Shown here: in pieces, positions 1 through 6,615 of the stretch | How the letters are laid out: every line of letters starts with the position of its first letter | Position numbering within the stretch: the first letter of the stretch is position 1 | Origin: Chloroflexota bacterium | Lineage (GTDB): Bacteria; Chloroflexota; Anaerolineae; Anaerolineales; Villigracilaceae | Direction: 5' to 3' | Assembly: GCA_016223135.1 (NCBI GenBank) | Contig: JACRPQ010000014.1 | Coordinates: forward strand, 1-35,072 | DNA length: 35,072 nt | The notes under the pieces: model-generated | What the model saw: only the letters and a program-made list of their open reading frames with translations | Told to the model about the DNA's origin: nothing | The model's database searches: none | Position numbers and translations under genes: made by a program

Positions 1-3
1 TCC

Positions 4-57
4 GCTGGTCGAGTAGGGTCGAGTAGCGAAGCATACCGAGACCCGTATCGAGACCAG
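4..57. repeat. REP-like palindromic repeat
   Basis: The ends are inverted copies of each other (CTGGTCGAGTAG at the left, CGAGACCAG at the right), with further GGTCGAGTA and TACCGAGACC arms inside, so the element can fold into a hairpin. It shares the GGTCGAGTAG / CGAGACC ends with the two repeats at 92-140 and 530-578 and appears to belong to the same family of extragenic palindromes. No coding role is seen. Confidence 0.6.
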
Positions 58-91
58 AACGTTTCATGTAATTTTCTGTTTTCAAGTTATT

Positions 92-140
92 GTTGGTCTC
101 GGTACGGACGGGGAAAAGCGCCCCGTCCTACTCGACCAAC
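92..140. repeat. 49-bp palindromic repeat, copy 1
   Basis: A 49-bp element starting GTTGGTC and ending GACCAAC, with an inner hairpin GGACGGGG-aaaagcg-CCCCGTCC. It is nearly identical (three substitutions) to 530-578 and lies 3 bp beyond the stop codon of the GIY-YIG nuclease gene, so it may also act as that gene's 3' hairpin. Confidence 0.8.
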
Positions 141-143
141 GAA

Positions 144-428
144 TTACTTTTGAAACTTCTTTTTTGCCAGCGCGGGAAGTTTTTCGTATTCACCGTTGAT
201 CAACGCTTCCCGCTTTGCTCTGCTCCAATTCTGAACTTGCTTTTCTCGATAATAAGCGTCGGCAACGCGCTCATATTCTTCGCCGTATACCAGTTCCACT
301 GGAAGCCGCCTCGATGTATATCTCGAACCCTTTCCAGATTGATGTTGTTCCATGCGTTTCTCAAGGTTTTTCGTTGAGCCAACATAATAAGAACCATCGG
401 CGCATTTGAGAATATACATCCATGCCAT
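144..428 (-). CDS. GIY-YIG endonuclease domain protein (YhbQ/UPF0213-like)
   Basis: A 94-residue protein consisting of a single GIY-YIG nuclease domain. The N-terminus carries MYILKCADGSYYVGST, which supplies the two tyrosine-containing motif strands (YIL and YVG). Next come a region with conserved arginines (ExRMxQHQSGKGSRYTSRR) and the EKQVQNWSRAKREALI segment, typical of small stand-alone family members. Such proteins are poorly characterised and presumed to be DNA nucleases; related catalytic domains occur in UvrC and homing enzymes. The reading frame is open further upstream, but residues before the ATG at 428 do not fit the family and a GGAG lies just upstream of that ATG, so this start was chosen. 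The gene stands alone on the minus strand and is bracketed by two copies of one palindromic repeat (92-140 and 530-578). Confidence 0.88.
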   Translation of the reverse strand: MAWMYILKCADGSYYVGSTKNLEKRMEQHQSGKGSRYTSRRLPVELVYGEEYERVADAYYREKQVQNWSRAKREALINGEYEKLPALAKKKFQK

Positions 429-529
429 GTGAGCGCTTGCTCCATCAAACTCAGTGGTCAAGTAAAGTGAGTACTTCGTACTCGTATCGAGCTGCCAGTA
501 AACATCAAACAAACGACTTCAAGCAACCT

Positions 530-578
530 GTTGGTCTCGATATGGACGGGAAAAAGCGCCCCGTCCTACTCGACCAAC
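530..578. repeat. 49-bp palindromic repeat, copy 2
   Basis: Second copy of the 92-140 element in the same orientation, with GTTGGTC/GACCAAC ends and a GGACGGG/CCCGTCC inner hairpin. It lies between the 5' side of the nuclease gene and the 3' end of deoC (stop at 585). Confidence 0.8.
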
Positions 579-584
579 AGCGCA

Positions 585-1541
585 TCATCCCATCGGCATG
601 TGATGTTTGGCGGCGTAGTGACCGGTGAGATAGTGATACAACTGCCGCTCCAAATCGGTCAGCAGGCTGGACGCGCCAAAGCGGAAGAGATGAGGCATCA
701 ACCACTCGTCGCCGAGTTCTTCCTTCATCAGGAACTGCCAGTTCATCGCCTGCTTGGCGGAGCTGATTCCGCCGGCGGGCTTGAAGCCGACCTTGTAACC
801 GAAACGCTCCAGATATTCGCGGATGGCGCGCGTCATGACGAGACTGACTTCCAGCGTGGCGTTGACCGATTCCTTGCCCGTCGAAGTCTTGATGAAGTCC
901 GAGCCTGCCATCATCGCCACCAGGCTGGCTTGATAGACCTGTTTGAGCGTGGCGAGGTCGCCTGTAGCAAGGATGGTTTTCATGTGGGCGTCGCCGCAGG
1001 CTTTGCGAAATTGAACCAGTTCGTCGTAGAGGGCGCGCCAGTTCCCCGTCAAAACGTGGTTACGGGCAATGACCACATCAATCTCGCGCGCGCCCGCTTC
1101 CACCGCCTGCTCGATTTCCTGAATCCGTTGTGGGAGCGGCGTCTGACCAGCGGGGAAGCCGGTGGCAACCGAGGCAACGGGAATGTCCGTGCCTTGAAGC
1201 GCCTCCACCGCGTCGCGGACGCGATTCGGGTAGACGCAGACTGCGGCAACGTGAATCCGCTCTCCGTTAAGTCCGAGGCGTTCCAGCATATCGGGGCGGA
1301 TGGGCTGGCGGGCTTTGGCGCACAGCCGGCGGACGCGGCCGGGCGTGTCGTCGCCGGAAAGAGTCGTCAGGTCAATACAGGTGACGGCGCGCAAGAGCCA
1401 CGCCGCCTGCCAATCCTTTTTGACGGTGCGGCGCTTGGGCAGGGTCTCGACGCGGCGCTCGACTGCGCTTTTGTTGACGTGCGCGCCCATCACCCAATCG
1501 AGGTCAAGGGGGGCGCCGGGGTTACGGGTGTTCAAATCCAT
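585..1541 (-). CDS. deoC: deoxyribose-phosphate aldolase
   Basis: Cytosolic class I aldolase that cleaves 2-deoxyribose 5-phosphate into glyceraldehyde 3-phosphate and acetaldehyde in deoxynucleoside catabolism. The 318-residue sequence shows the TIM-barrel signature residues. The Schiff-base lysine is K218 in SDFIKTSTGK, the second active-site lysine is K254 in GFKPAGGI, and the acidic residue is D155 in EIDVVI. It is longer than the short bacterial form (about 220-260 residues) because of a roughly 50-residue N-terminal extension (VMGAHVNKSAVERRVETLP...), as in the eukaryote-like/long DeoC subgroup. The ATG at 1541 is preceded by GGAG at a 5-nt spacing. The gene is divergent from the ATPase operon at 1669; the product glyceraldehyde 3-phosphate would feed the glycolytic enzymes encoded at 27503-30714. 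Confidence 0.95.
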   Translation of the reverse strand: MDLNTRNPGAPLDLDWVMGAHVNKSAVERRVETLPKRRTVKKDWQAAWLLRAVTCIDLTTLSGDDTPGRVRRLCAKARQPIRPDMLERLGLNGERIHVAAVCVYPNRVRDAVEALQGTDIPVASVATGFPAGQTPLPQRIQEIEQAVEAGAREIDVVIARNHVLTGNWRALYDELVQFRKACGDAHMKTILATGDLATLKQVYQASLVAMMAGSDFIKTSTGKESVNATLEVSLVMTRAIREYLERFGYKVGFKPAGGISSAKQAMNWQFLMKEELGDEWLMPHLFRFGASSLLTDLERQLYHYLTGHYAAKHHMPMG

Positions 1542-1568
1542 GGAAACTCCATTTCAATCTGTGACATG

Positions 1569-1574
1569 ATTATA
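1569..1574 (-). promoter_or_regulatory. putative -10 box of deoC
   Basis: A perfect TATAAT on the minus strand, 27 nt upstream of the deoC ATG. No convincing -35 hexamer is seen at the usual spacing. Confidence 0.5.
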
Positions 1575-1633
1575 CAGCCACCGCCCAAGAAGGGCGCATC
1601 AAATTGGCGGTGGTATTTCATCGGGTTTTCATA

Positions 1634-1639
1634 TATACT
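1634..1639 (+). promoter_or_regulatory. putative -10 box of the ATPase/permease operon
   Basis: TATACT 29 nt upstream of the ATPase ATG at 1669. A GAGG Shine-Dalgarno sequence follows at 1660-1663. No clear -35 is seen. Confidence 0.4.
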
Positions 1640-1668
1640 AGAAACAATTCACGCAAGACGAGGCGGCG

Positions 1669-3219
1669 ATGGAACCAACGTCTATACAACAAAGCGGCTT
1701 TCGCTTTCCGTTTGGGGAAGAATCTTGTGAGCATGAATTCAAGGTTCTTCAGGATGAATATAAGAGATTTTACTATAACCAGAGTCGCTTCAACACGGAG
1801 TCTCTTGAGGAGGATGTTTATTTGATTGTCGGACGGCGGGGGTCAGGCAAGACATCGCTCACCAAATATTTTGGGTTTCAAGAGCGCATCAAAAACGCCC
1901 ACAGCATTGATGTTGACGAACCGAACATCTATAGCGGCATCCTGCAGGGCATGGCGGAAAGACCCACTACATCCGCCGACCTGGCGGTCATTGAAGTGGG
2001 AAAGATTTGGGACTACCTTATTTGGTCTCTGATCTTTGATGAGTTTCGCGAAAAGGACTCCGCCATCAAAGCCGCCAGTTTGATGGTTCGCAAGGGGACA
2101 GCCTCTCACTTTGTCTACGACCTTCTTACGGGTTTGTTGAATAAGTATGTGGATGAAAGCGGACGGGTTGCCGGCGATATTTCCGCCACCACCTCTTCCC
2201 CCATGTTCGAAAACGCCAAAGCCAAAGTGCTGGAGATCACTCGCAAGGAGCCGGTCATCGTGGCGATTGACACGTTCGAGCGTTACAACCGCGAAGATAC
2301 GGCAATGATGATTGTTACTGCGGCGCTCATCCAACGCGCCAACGAATTCAATATCTCCTATGCCCATCGAGGCGTTCACGTCAAAGCGTTCGTCTCGGCG
2401 GAGATTTTTCCGCACATCAAGGAAAGCATCATCACCAACACGACCAAATTCATTCGCAACCCGGTCTACCTGCGTTGGAAGCCGAAGGATTTGATCCGCC
2501 TGATCATGTGGCGCTTCTACCGCTACATGGAGGAGCGCGGACACCGCATCGCACTCCACGAACCCGCCTGGGATAATTTTAGTGATATTCTGGCAAAGTT
2601 ATGGAATCCGTTTTTCGGCGAGAAGGTGCAAAACCTGCGGGGCGGATGGGAACGCAGTTTTCCCTATATTTTGCGTCACACCCAAATGAGACCCCGCCAA
2701 CTGGTGGTCATCTGCAATCAGATCGCCCGCCAGGCAGAGCGAAGCGGAAAATTCCCGCATTTCAAAGAGGTTCCCATTCCTCAGATTATCTCCGAATGCG
2801 AGTATGACCTGGCAGACGAAGTCCTGAATTCCTACGACCTGATTTATCCTCACGTGGCAGACATCATCACCGCGCTGACAAATGCGCCAATCATTTTCAA
2901 AGGAAACTATCTCGATCAGGTCGCCAAGCGGACCTCCAGCGCATGGGCGCCAGGAACATACTCCACTGCCGCCTTTCGCCGTGTGGTGGCGGAACTGGGG
3001 ATCGTCGGCAAGGTGCGGAGCAAGGATGAGACAAGCATGATCATTGGCGCCGATTTCGAATATGCGATGCAGGACCGCCTCACACTGACCAGCGACGACG
3101 AGTGTGTCATCCATCCGATGTTTTATTCCAAACTTCAGGTAAAGAAGAACGGCTGGATCGTCTATCCCTTCCCTGACCACGAAGATTACCAGCCATTACT
3201 GGACGAGAACAGCCGATGA
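1669..3219 (+). CDS. P-loop ATPase, Sll1717-like family
   Basis: A 516-residue predicted cytoplasmic STAND/KAP-like ATPase. Walker A is GRRGSGKTS at residues 55-63. Walker B is PVIVAIDTFER around 195-205, with D201 and E204. A basic region (FIRNPVYLRWKPKDLIRLIMWRFYRYM) follows, where AAA-type regulators carry sensor elements. The C-terminal 150 residues look like a winged-helix-type region (STAAFRRVVAELGIVGKV). The overall layout resembles proteins named after cyanobacterial Sll1717; the function of that family is not established. The ATG has GAGG 5 nt upstream. The stop overlaps the start of the first ABC-2 permease gene (ATGA at 3216-3219), so the two are probably translationally coupled. 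The protein has no ABC signature motif and is not an ABC ATPase. Family assignment is moderately sure; the role is unknown. Confidence 0.82.
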   Translation: MEPTSIQQSGFRFPFGEESCEHEFKVLQDEYKRFYYNQSRFNTESLEEDVYLIVGRRGSGKTSLTKYFGFQERIKNAHSIDVDEPNIYSGILQGMAERPTTSADLAVIEVGKIWDYLIWSLIFDEFREKDSAIKAASLMVRKGTASHFVYDLLTGLLNKYVDESGRVAGDISATTSSPMFENAKAKVLEITRKEPVIVAIDTFERYNREDTAMMIVTAALIQRANEFNISYAHRGVHVKAFVSAEIFPHIKESIITNTTKFIRNPVYLRWKPKDLIRLIMWRFYRYMEERGHRIALHEPAWDNFSDILAKLWNPFFGEKVQNLRGGWERSFPYILRHTQMRPRQLVVICNQIARQAERSGKFPHFKEVPIPQIISECEYDLADEVLNSYDLIYPHVADIITALTNAPIIFKGNYLDQVAKRTSSAWAPGTYSTAAFRRVVAELGIVGKVRSKDETSMIIGADFEYAMQDRLTLTSDDECVIHPMFYSKLQVKKNGWIVYPFPDHEDYQPLLDENSR

Positions 3220-4010
3220 ACTTCCTCCGCAAGTATTGGGCGATTTTCCAAATCACGCTCATCAACAGCCTCGCCTACCCCGGCGAACTCATCGGGCGAA
3301 GCCTGATGATTGTGCCGTTCATGTGGATCTTCCACCAATTATGGAAGGTCACTTTTGGCGCAGCGGGAACGGACATCATCAACGGCATGACCCTCCACAG
3401 CACGATGTGGTATCTGATGATGGCAGAGACCATCGAACTGAGCCGTCCGCAACTCGCACGGACGATTTCCGAGAACGTGAAAGACGGTTCCATCGCCTAC
3501 ATTCTCAACAAACCCTATAACTTCCTGCTCTATCAGTTCAGCAACTCCATGGGCGAGACAGTCTTCCGCGCCGTGATGAATGCCGTCTTCGGCGGATTGG
3601 TAGTCTGGTGGCTGGCAGGTCTGCCGCCTGCGCCGCTGGGCTGGGTATTCGCCGTCCCTGCGCTGCTCGGCACGTGGATCATGAATTTTTGCATTGCCTG
3701 TTTGATTGGATTGTCGGCGTTCCTCGTGGAAGAGGTTTCGCCGTTTATGTGGATTTACCAGAAATTCGTGTTCATCCTGGGCGGGTTCCTCATTCCGCTC
3801 GACTTTTATCCGGATTGGCTGCAGGCAATTGCCAAATCCCTGCCGTTTGCCTATATGATTTACGGACCAGCGAAATTATTCGTGGCGCCTTCGATGGAAT
3901 TGTTGGTTCATGTGCTTTCCATGCAGGCGATTTGGATTGCCGCGCTGGGAGCGATCCTTGTGCTGTCCTATCGGCGCGGAGTGGCGTACCTCACAGTCAA
4001 CGGAGGATGA
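3216..4010 (+). CDS. ABC-2 type exporter permease (DUF990/COG4587-COG3694 group), subunit 1
   Basis: A 264-residue integral membrane protein with about six hydrophobic helices. Its layout (MNFLRKYWAIFQITLINSLAY start, LLYQFSNSMGETVFRAVM in the middle, FILGGFLIPLDFYPDW in the second half) is typical of ABC-2 permeases of the daunorubicin/viologen exporter type. These normally work as a pair with a separate ABC ATPase. The start overlaps the ATPase stop by 4 nt, and a second, related permease follows at 4054. No gene for the usual partner ATPase is adjacent. Confidence 0.88.
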   Translation: MNFLRKYWAIFQITLINSLAYPGELIGRSLMIVPFMWIFHQLWKVTFGAAGTDIINGMTLHSTMWYLMMAETIELSRPQLARTISENVKDGSIAYILNKPYNFLLYQFSNSMGETVFRAVMNAVFGGLVVWWLAGLPPAPLGWVFAVPALLGTWIMNFCIACLIGLSAFLVEEVSPFMWIYQKFVFILGGFLIPLDFYPDWLQAIAKSLPFAYMIYGPAKLFVAPSMELLVHVLSMQAIWIAALGAILVLSYRRGVAYLTVNGG

Positions 4011-4045
4011 TACCCTCACCCTGCCCTCTCCCAAAGGGAGAGGAG
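4011..4045. repeat. CCCTC-rich palindromic spacer repeat
   Basis: TACCCTCACC followed by the hairpin CCTCTCCC-aaa-GGGAGAGG (4025-4043). Related palindromes occur at 18049-18096 and 29597-29655. The right arm runs straight into AGGAG, so the repeat supplies or abuts the Shine-Dalgarno of the second permease (ATG at 4054). Confidence 0.75.
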
Positions 4046-4053
4046 AAAGTTTT

Positions 4054-4836
4054 ATGAAACACCTCAAGTTTCTTCTCGCCATCTGGCAGGCAAATCTGCA
4101 ATCGGTCATGGAGTACCGCGTCTCGTTTTTGACGCAAGTCGTCGGGATGATGCTCAACAACTTCATCTACTTTGCCATTTGGCTCATCTTCTTCGACCGG
4201 TTCAAGGATGTGCGCGGCTGGGGCGCCAGCGACATGTACGTCACCTTTGGGGTGCTGGCAAGCGCATTCGGGCTGGTTTCGTTGTTTTTTGGCAATGCGT
4301 TTGTCCTCGGCGACATCGTCAACAACGGGCGGCTCGACTATTATCTCTCGCTCCCCCGCCCTGTTCTGCTTCACGCCGTTGCCAGCCGAATGATCACCAG
4401 CGGTATGGGCGACTTCACCTATGGTTTCATCAGTTACGCACTTTCAGGTCAGTTTGCATGGGACGGACTTTTGCGTTTCATCCTTGCCATCCTTCTGGCG
4501 GCAGTGGTGTTCGCCTCGTTCCTCATCCTGGTCAACAGCCTGGCGTTTTGGGTGGGTATCGTCTCTAGCTTCACCAACCTGATGATCAATGCCATGCTGA
4601 CCTTCGGCATCTATCCCATCACGCTTTTCGATAACTACGCCAAACTCATCCTCTTCACGGTCATCCCTGCCGCGCTGATGGGCGCGGTCCCGGCGGAGTA
4701 CATCCGCGCCGCAAGTTGGCAGACGCTGGCAGAGCTCCTGCTTGGGGCGATGATTCTGCTTGGGCTGGCGGTGTCCGTTTTCAGGTCGGGGTTGAAGCGG
4801 TATGAATCGGGAAGCGCCATCCAAATCGAGGTGTAA
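4054..4836 (+). CDS. ABC-2 type exporter permease, subunit 2
   Basis: A 260-residue polytopic membrane protein paired with the preceding permease. It has about six hydrophobic segments, an amphipathic start (MKHLKFLLAIWQANLQSVMEYR) and the motif NGRLDYYLSLPRPVLLHAVASR, the counterpart of the DGSIAYILNKPYNFLLYQF region of its partner. The reading frame is open upstream to 3910, but that part is shadow sequence over the first permease; the ATG at 4054 has AGGAG 8-9 nt upstream. The following M20 gene begins directly after the stop codon. The two permeases together would form the membrane channel of an exporter of unknown substrate. Confidence 0.9.
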   Translation: MKHLKFLLAIWQANLQSVMEYRVSFLTQVVGMMLNNFIYFAIWLIFFDRFKDVRGWGASDMYVTFGVLASAFGLVSLFFGNAFVLGDIVNNGRLDYYLSLPRPVLLHAVASRMITSGMGDFTYGFISYALSGQFAWDGLLRFILAILLAAVVFASFLILVNSLAFWVGIVSSFTNLMINAMLTFGIYPITLFDNYAKLILFTVIPAALMGAVPAEYIRAASWQTLAELLLGAMILLGLAVSVFRSGLKRYESGSAIQIEV

Positions 4837-6000
4837 ATGAATAAACAGTCGCTTATCGAATTGACCCAAAGACTCGTCCGCCAGCAAAGTTTGTCGGGTG
4901 AAGAGGGTCCAGTCACCCAGTTGATCGTCGAGGAGATGAAATCGCTCGGCTTTGATAAGGTATGGGTGGATGAAAACGGCTCCGCCGTCGGCGTCATCGA
5001 AGGGACAAAGCCCGGCAAAACGATTTTGTTCGACGCGCACACGGATACGGTGGGCATCGCCCCCGGCTCGGTCTGGACGAAGGAACCGTTCGGCGGCGAG
5101 ATTATTGACGGCTATCTCTACGGACGCGGCGCGGCGGATATGAAGGGCGCGCTCGCCGCCATGCTCCATGCCGCCGCAAGCGTGGACAGGGACAGGATCG
5201 CGGGCAGAGTGGTGGTTTCTGCTTCGGTCCTGGAGGAAGTGTACGAGGGCGGCGCGCTCAAAACCGTGATGCAAGCCGTTCACCCGGATTTTGTCGTCAT
5301 CGGCGAAGCGAGCAATCTGAACCTGGTTCACGGCGGGCGCGGACGGGCGGAGATTCACATCGAAACCATCGGCAAGCCGGCGCATTCATCATCCCCGCAC
5401 TTGGGCGTCAACGCCGTGCATTTGATGATGAAGGTCGTCGAGGCGGTGGAGAAAATCCCGCTGGGCGAACATCCCCTTCTGGGACCTGCCATCCTTGCCC
5501 TGACCGACATCATTTCCGAGCCATACCCCGGCTACTCCGTCATCCCCTCGCGCTGCAAAGTGACGTATGACCGCCGCCTTTTGCCGGGCGAAACGGTGGA
5601 GGATGCGCTGGGCGGCATCAATTCCCTCCCTGCGCTCAAGGACATTCCCTTCAAGGCAGTCATTGCACAGGGAGAACATCGCTCTTATACAGGCGCGACC
5701 CTCACCTGCACCAAGTTCTTCCCCGCTTGGGAGTTGGATACCCGGCATCCCTTTGTCCAGATGGCATTGAAGGGACTGCGCGAGGCGGGATTGAGCCCTC
5801 AACTTTCGGCATACCGTTTTTGCACGAACGCGGCGTACAGCATGGGGCAGGCTGGGGTGCCGACGGTCGGCTTCGGTCCCGGCACAGAGGCGGATGCCCA
5901 TGTGGTGGACGAACGTCTCAGTTTGGAGGCGCTCGAGAAGGCGGCGGAAGGCTACAGAGGCATCATCCAGGCGGTTTTAGGCGGCGAATTTCTGGTATAA
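4837..6000 (+). CDS. M20 family metallohydrolase, YgeY-like
   Basis: A 387-residue dinuclear-zinc hydrolase of the M20 peptidase/deacylase family. Visible metal and catalytic residues are H68 and D70 (FDAHTDT), D101 (GRGAADMKG), the E133-E134 pair (VLEEVYEG), E157 (IGEAS) and the late histidine in DAHVVDE. The dimerisation domain lies in the middle (KPAHSSSPHLGVNAV). The sequence most resembles YgeY, which databases call a selenium-metabolism-linked hydrolase; its substrate is not certain. The start codon immediately follows the permease stop, with GAGG just upstream, so it is the last gene of the 1669-6000 operon. The stop codon overlaps a TATAAT that probably serves rpsO. Confidence 0.88.
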   Translation: MNKQSLIELTQRLVRQQSLSGEEGPVTQLIVEEMKSLGFDKVWVDENGSAVGVIEGTKPGKTILFDAHTDTVGIAPGSVWTKEPFGGEIIDGYLYGRGAADMKGALAAMLHAAASVDRDRIAGRVVVSASVLEEVYEGGALKTVMQAVHPDFVVIGEASNLNLVHGGRGRAEIHIETIGKPAHSSSPHLGVNAVHLMMKVVEAVEKIPLGEHPLLGPAILALTDIISEPYPGYSVIPSRCKVTYDRRLLPGETVEDALGGINSLPALKDIPFKAVIAQGEHRSYTGATLTCTKFFPAWELDTRHPFVQMALKGLREAGLSPQLSAYRFCTNAAYSMGQAGVPTVGFGPGTEADAHVVDERLSLEALEKAAEGYRGIIQAVLGGEFLV

Positions 6001-6001
6001 T
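5996..6001 (+). promoter_or_regulatory. putative -10 box of rpsO
   Basis: A perfect TATAAT overlapping the stop codon of the M20 gene, about 90 nt before the rpsO start, leaving an 80-nt leader. The -35 region is weak. Confidence 0.5.
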
Positions 6002-6015
6002 CTCGGCTCGTGACT

Positions 6016-6058
6016 GGTCCTGCAAGCGGTTTCGCATGAGACTGCAAGTACGGAGACC
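6016..6058 (+). promoter_or_regulatory. possible S15 autoregulatory leader structure
   Basis: The rpsO 5' leader can form nested short helices: GGTC 6016-6019 with GACC 6055-6058, TGCA 6021-6024 with TGCA 6043-6046, and an inner GCG/CGC hairpin. Ribosomal protein S15 is known in several phyla to repress its own mRNA through leader structures that mimic rRNA. Whether this leader does so is an inference. Confidence 0.35.
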
Positions 6059-6090
6059 TGCATAATCTTGTAGAAAGGAAAGCAAACGTC

Positions 6091-6363
6091 ATGCCCTTAC
6101 AGAAAGAAGTAAAGGCGGAACTCATCTCGAAGTACCACCGTCATGACGGCGACACCGGCTCCCCCGAAGTTCAAATCGCCATCCTGACGGGGCGCATCCA
6201 GCAGTTGACCGATCACCTGCGCGCCAACAAAAAGGATGAGTCCTGCCGCCGCGGGCTTCTCAAACTGGTCGGACAGCGCCGCCGCATGTTGACGTATCTG
6301 CGTAAAGTGGATTACAAGCGGTACCTGGCTGTGACCGAAAGTTTGAACCTGCGTCACAAGTAA
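6091..6363 (+). CDS. rpsO: 30S ribosomal protein S15
   Basis: A 90-residue protein, the full usual length. It binds the central domain of 16S rRNA early in small-subunit assembly. Diagnostic segments are the [16 protein letters not shown] stretch, LTDHLR, and [18 protein letters not shown], followed by [12 protein letters not shown]. The ATG at 6091 is preceded by AGAAAGGAAAG at a suitable distance. The gene is followed by pnp on the same strand, the classical rpsO-pnp pairing, with a 250-nt structured spacer. Confidence 0.98.
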   Translation: MPLQKEVKAELISKYHRHDGDTGSPEVQIAILTGRIQQLTDHLRANKKDESCRRGLLKLVGQRRRMLTYLRKVDYKRYLAVTESLNLRHK

Positions 6364-6371
6364 GTCAGTCA

Positions 6372-6404
6372 AGACCCTAAAGGTCTCGGAGACCTTTAGG
6401 GTCT
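6372..6404. terminator. perfect hairpin after rpsO (terminator or processing site)
   Basis: Arms AGACCCTAAAGGTCTC (6372-6387) and its exact complement (6389-6404) form a long stem immediately after the rpsO stop. There is no T-run, so it may stall or protect rather than fully terminate. The same arm sequence recurs as a separated inverted pair at 22746-22809, so it is also a repeat family. Confidence 0.65.
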
Positions 6405-6411
6405 AATTAAA

Positions 6412-6484
6412 TCCGCCGTCAGGAATTGAACAGCGCGAATGACCGCCGGTCATTCACACTCTTCAGTCCCTGACTTAAGGCGGA
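6412..6484 (+). promoter_or_regulatory. pnp leader stem-loop, possible autoregulatory site
   Basis: TCCGCC+GTCAGG (6412-6423) pairs with CCTGAC+GGCGGA (6469-6474 and 6479-6484), with a TTAA bulge on the right strand. Inside lies a perfect hairpin AATGACC-GCC-GGTCATT (6438-6454). In Escherichia coli the pnp leader is a double-stranded RNase III target used for autoregulation by PNPase. This element has the right position and form, but no such function is shown here. Confidence 0.5.
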
Positions 6485-6615
6485 AACCCAGTGTAGGGCT
6501 TGCATTGATCGCAATCAACTAACCGTCAAACCTGCGAAGGCGCGAAGAGGACAACCGGCTTTGCGCGTTTTGCGTTTGCCGGCAGATAATCGGTGCAGGC
6601 AGTTTAGGAGACAAA

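Noticed and set aside
531-1730. Long plus-strand open frame over deoC
   Set aside because: It is the complement of a clear deoC with all catalytic residues; composition and lack of any family pattern mark it as a shadow.
3910-4053. Upstream extension of the second permease
   Set aside because: These codons overlap the first permease gene in another frame and encode no membrane-protein pattern; the ATG at 4054 has a strong Shine-Dalgarno.
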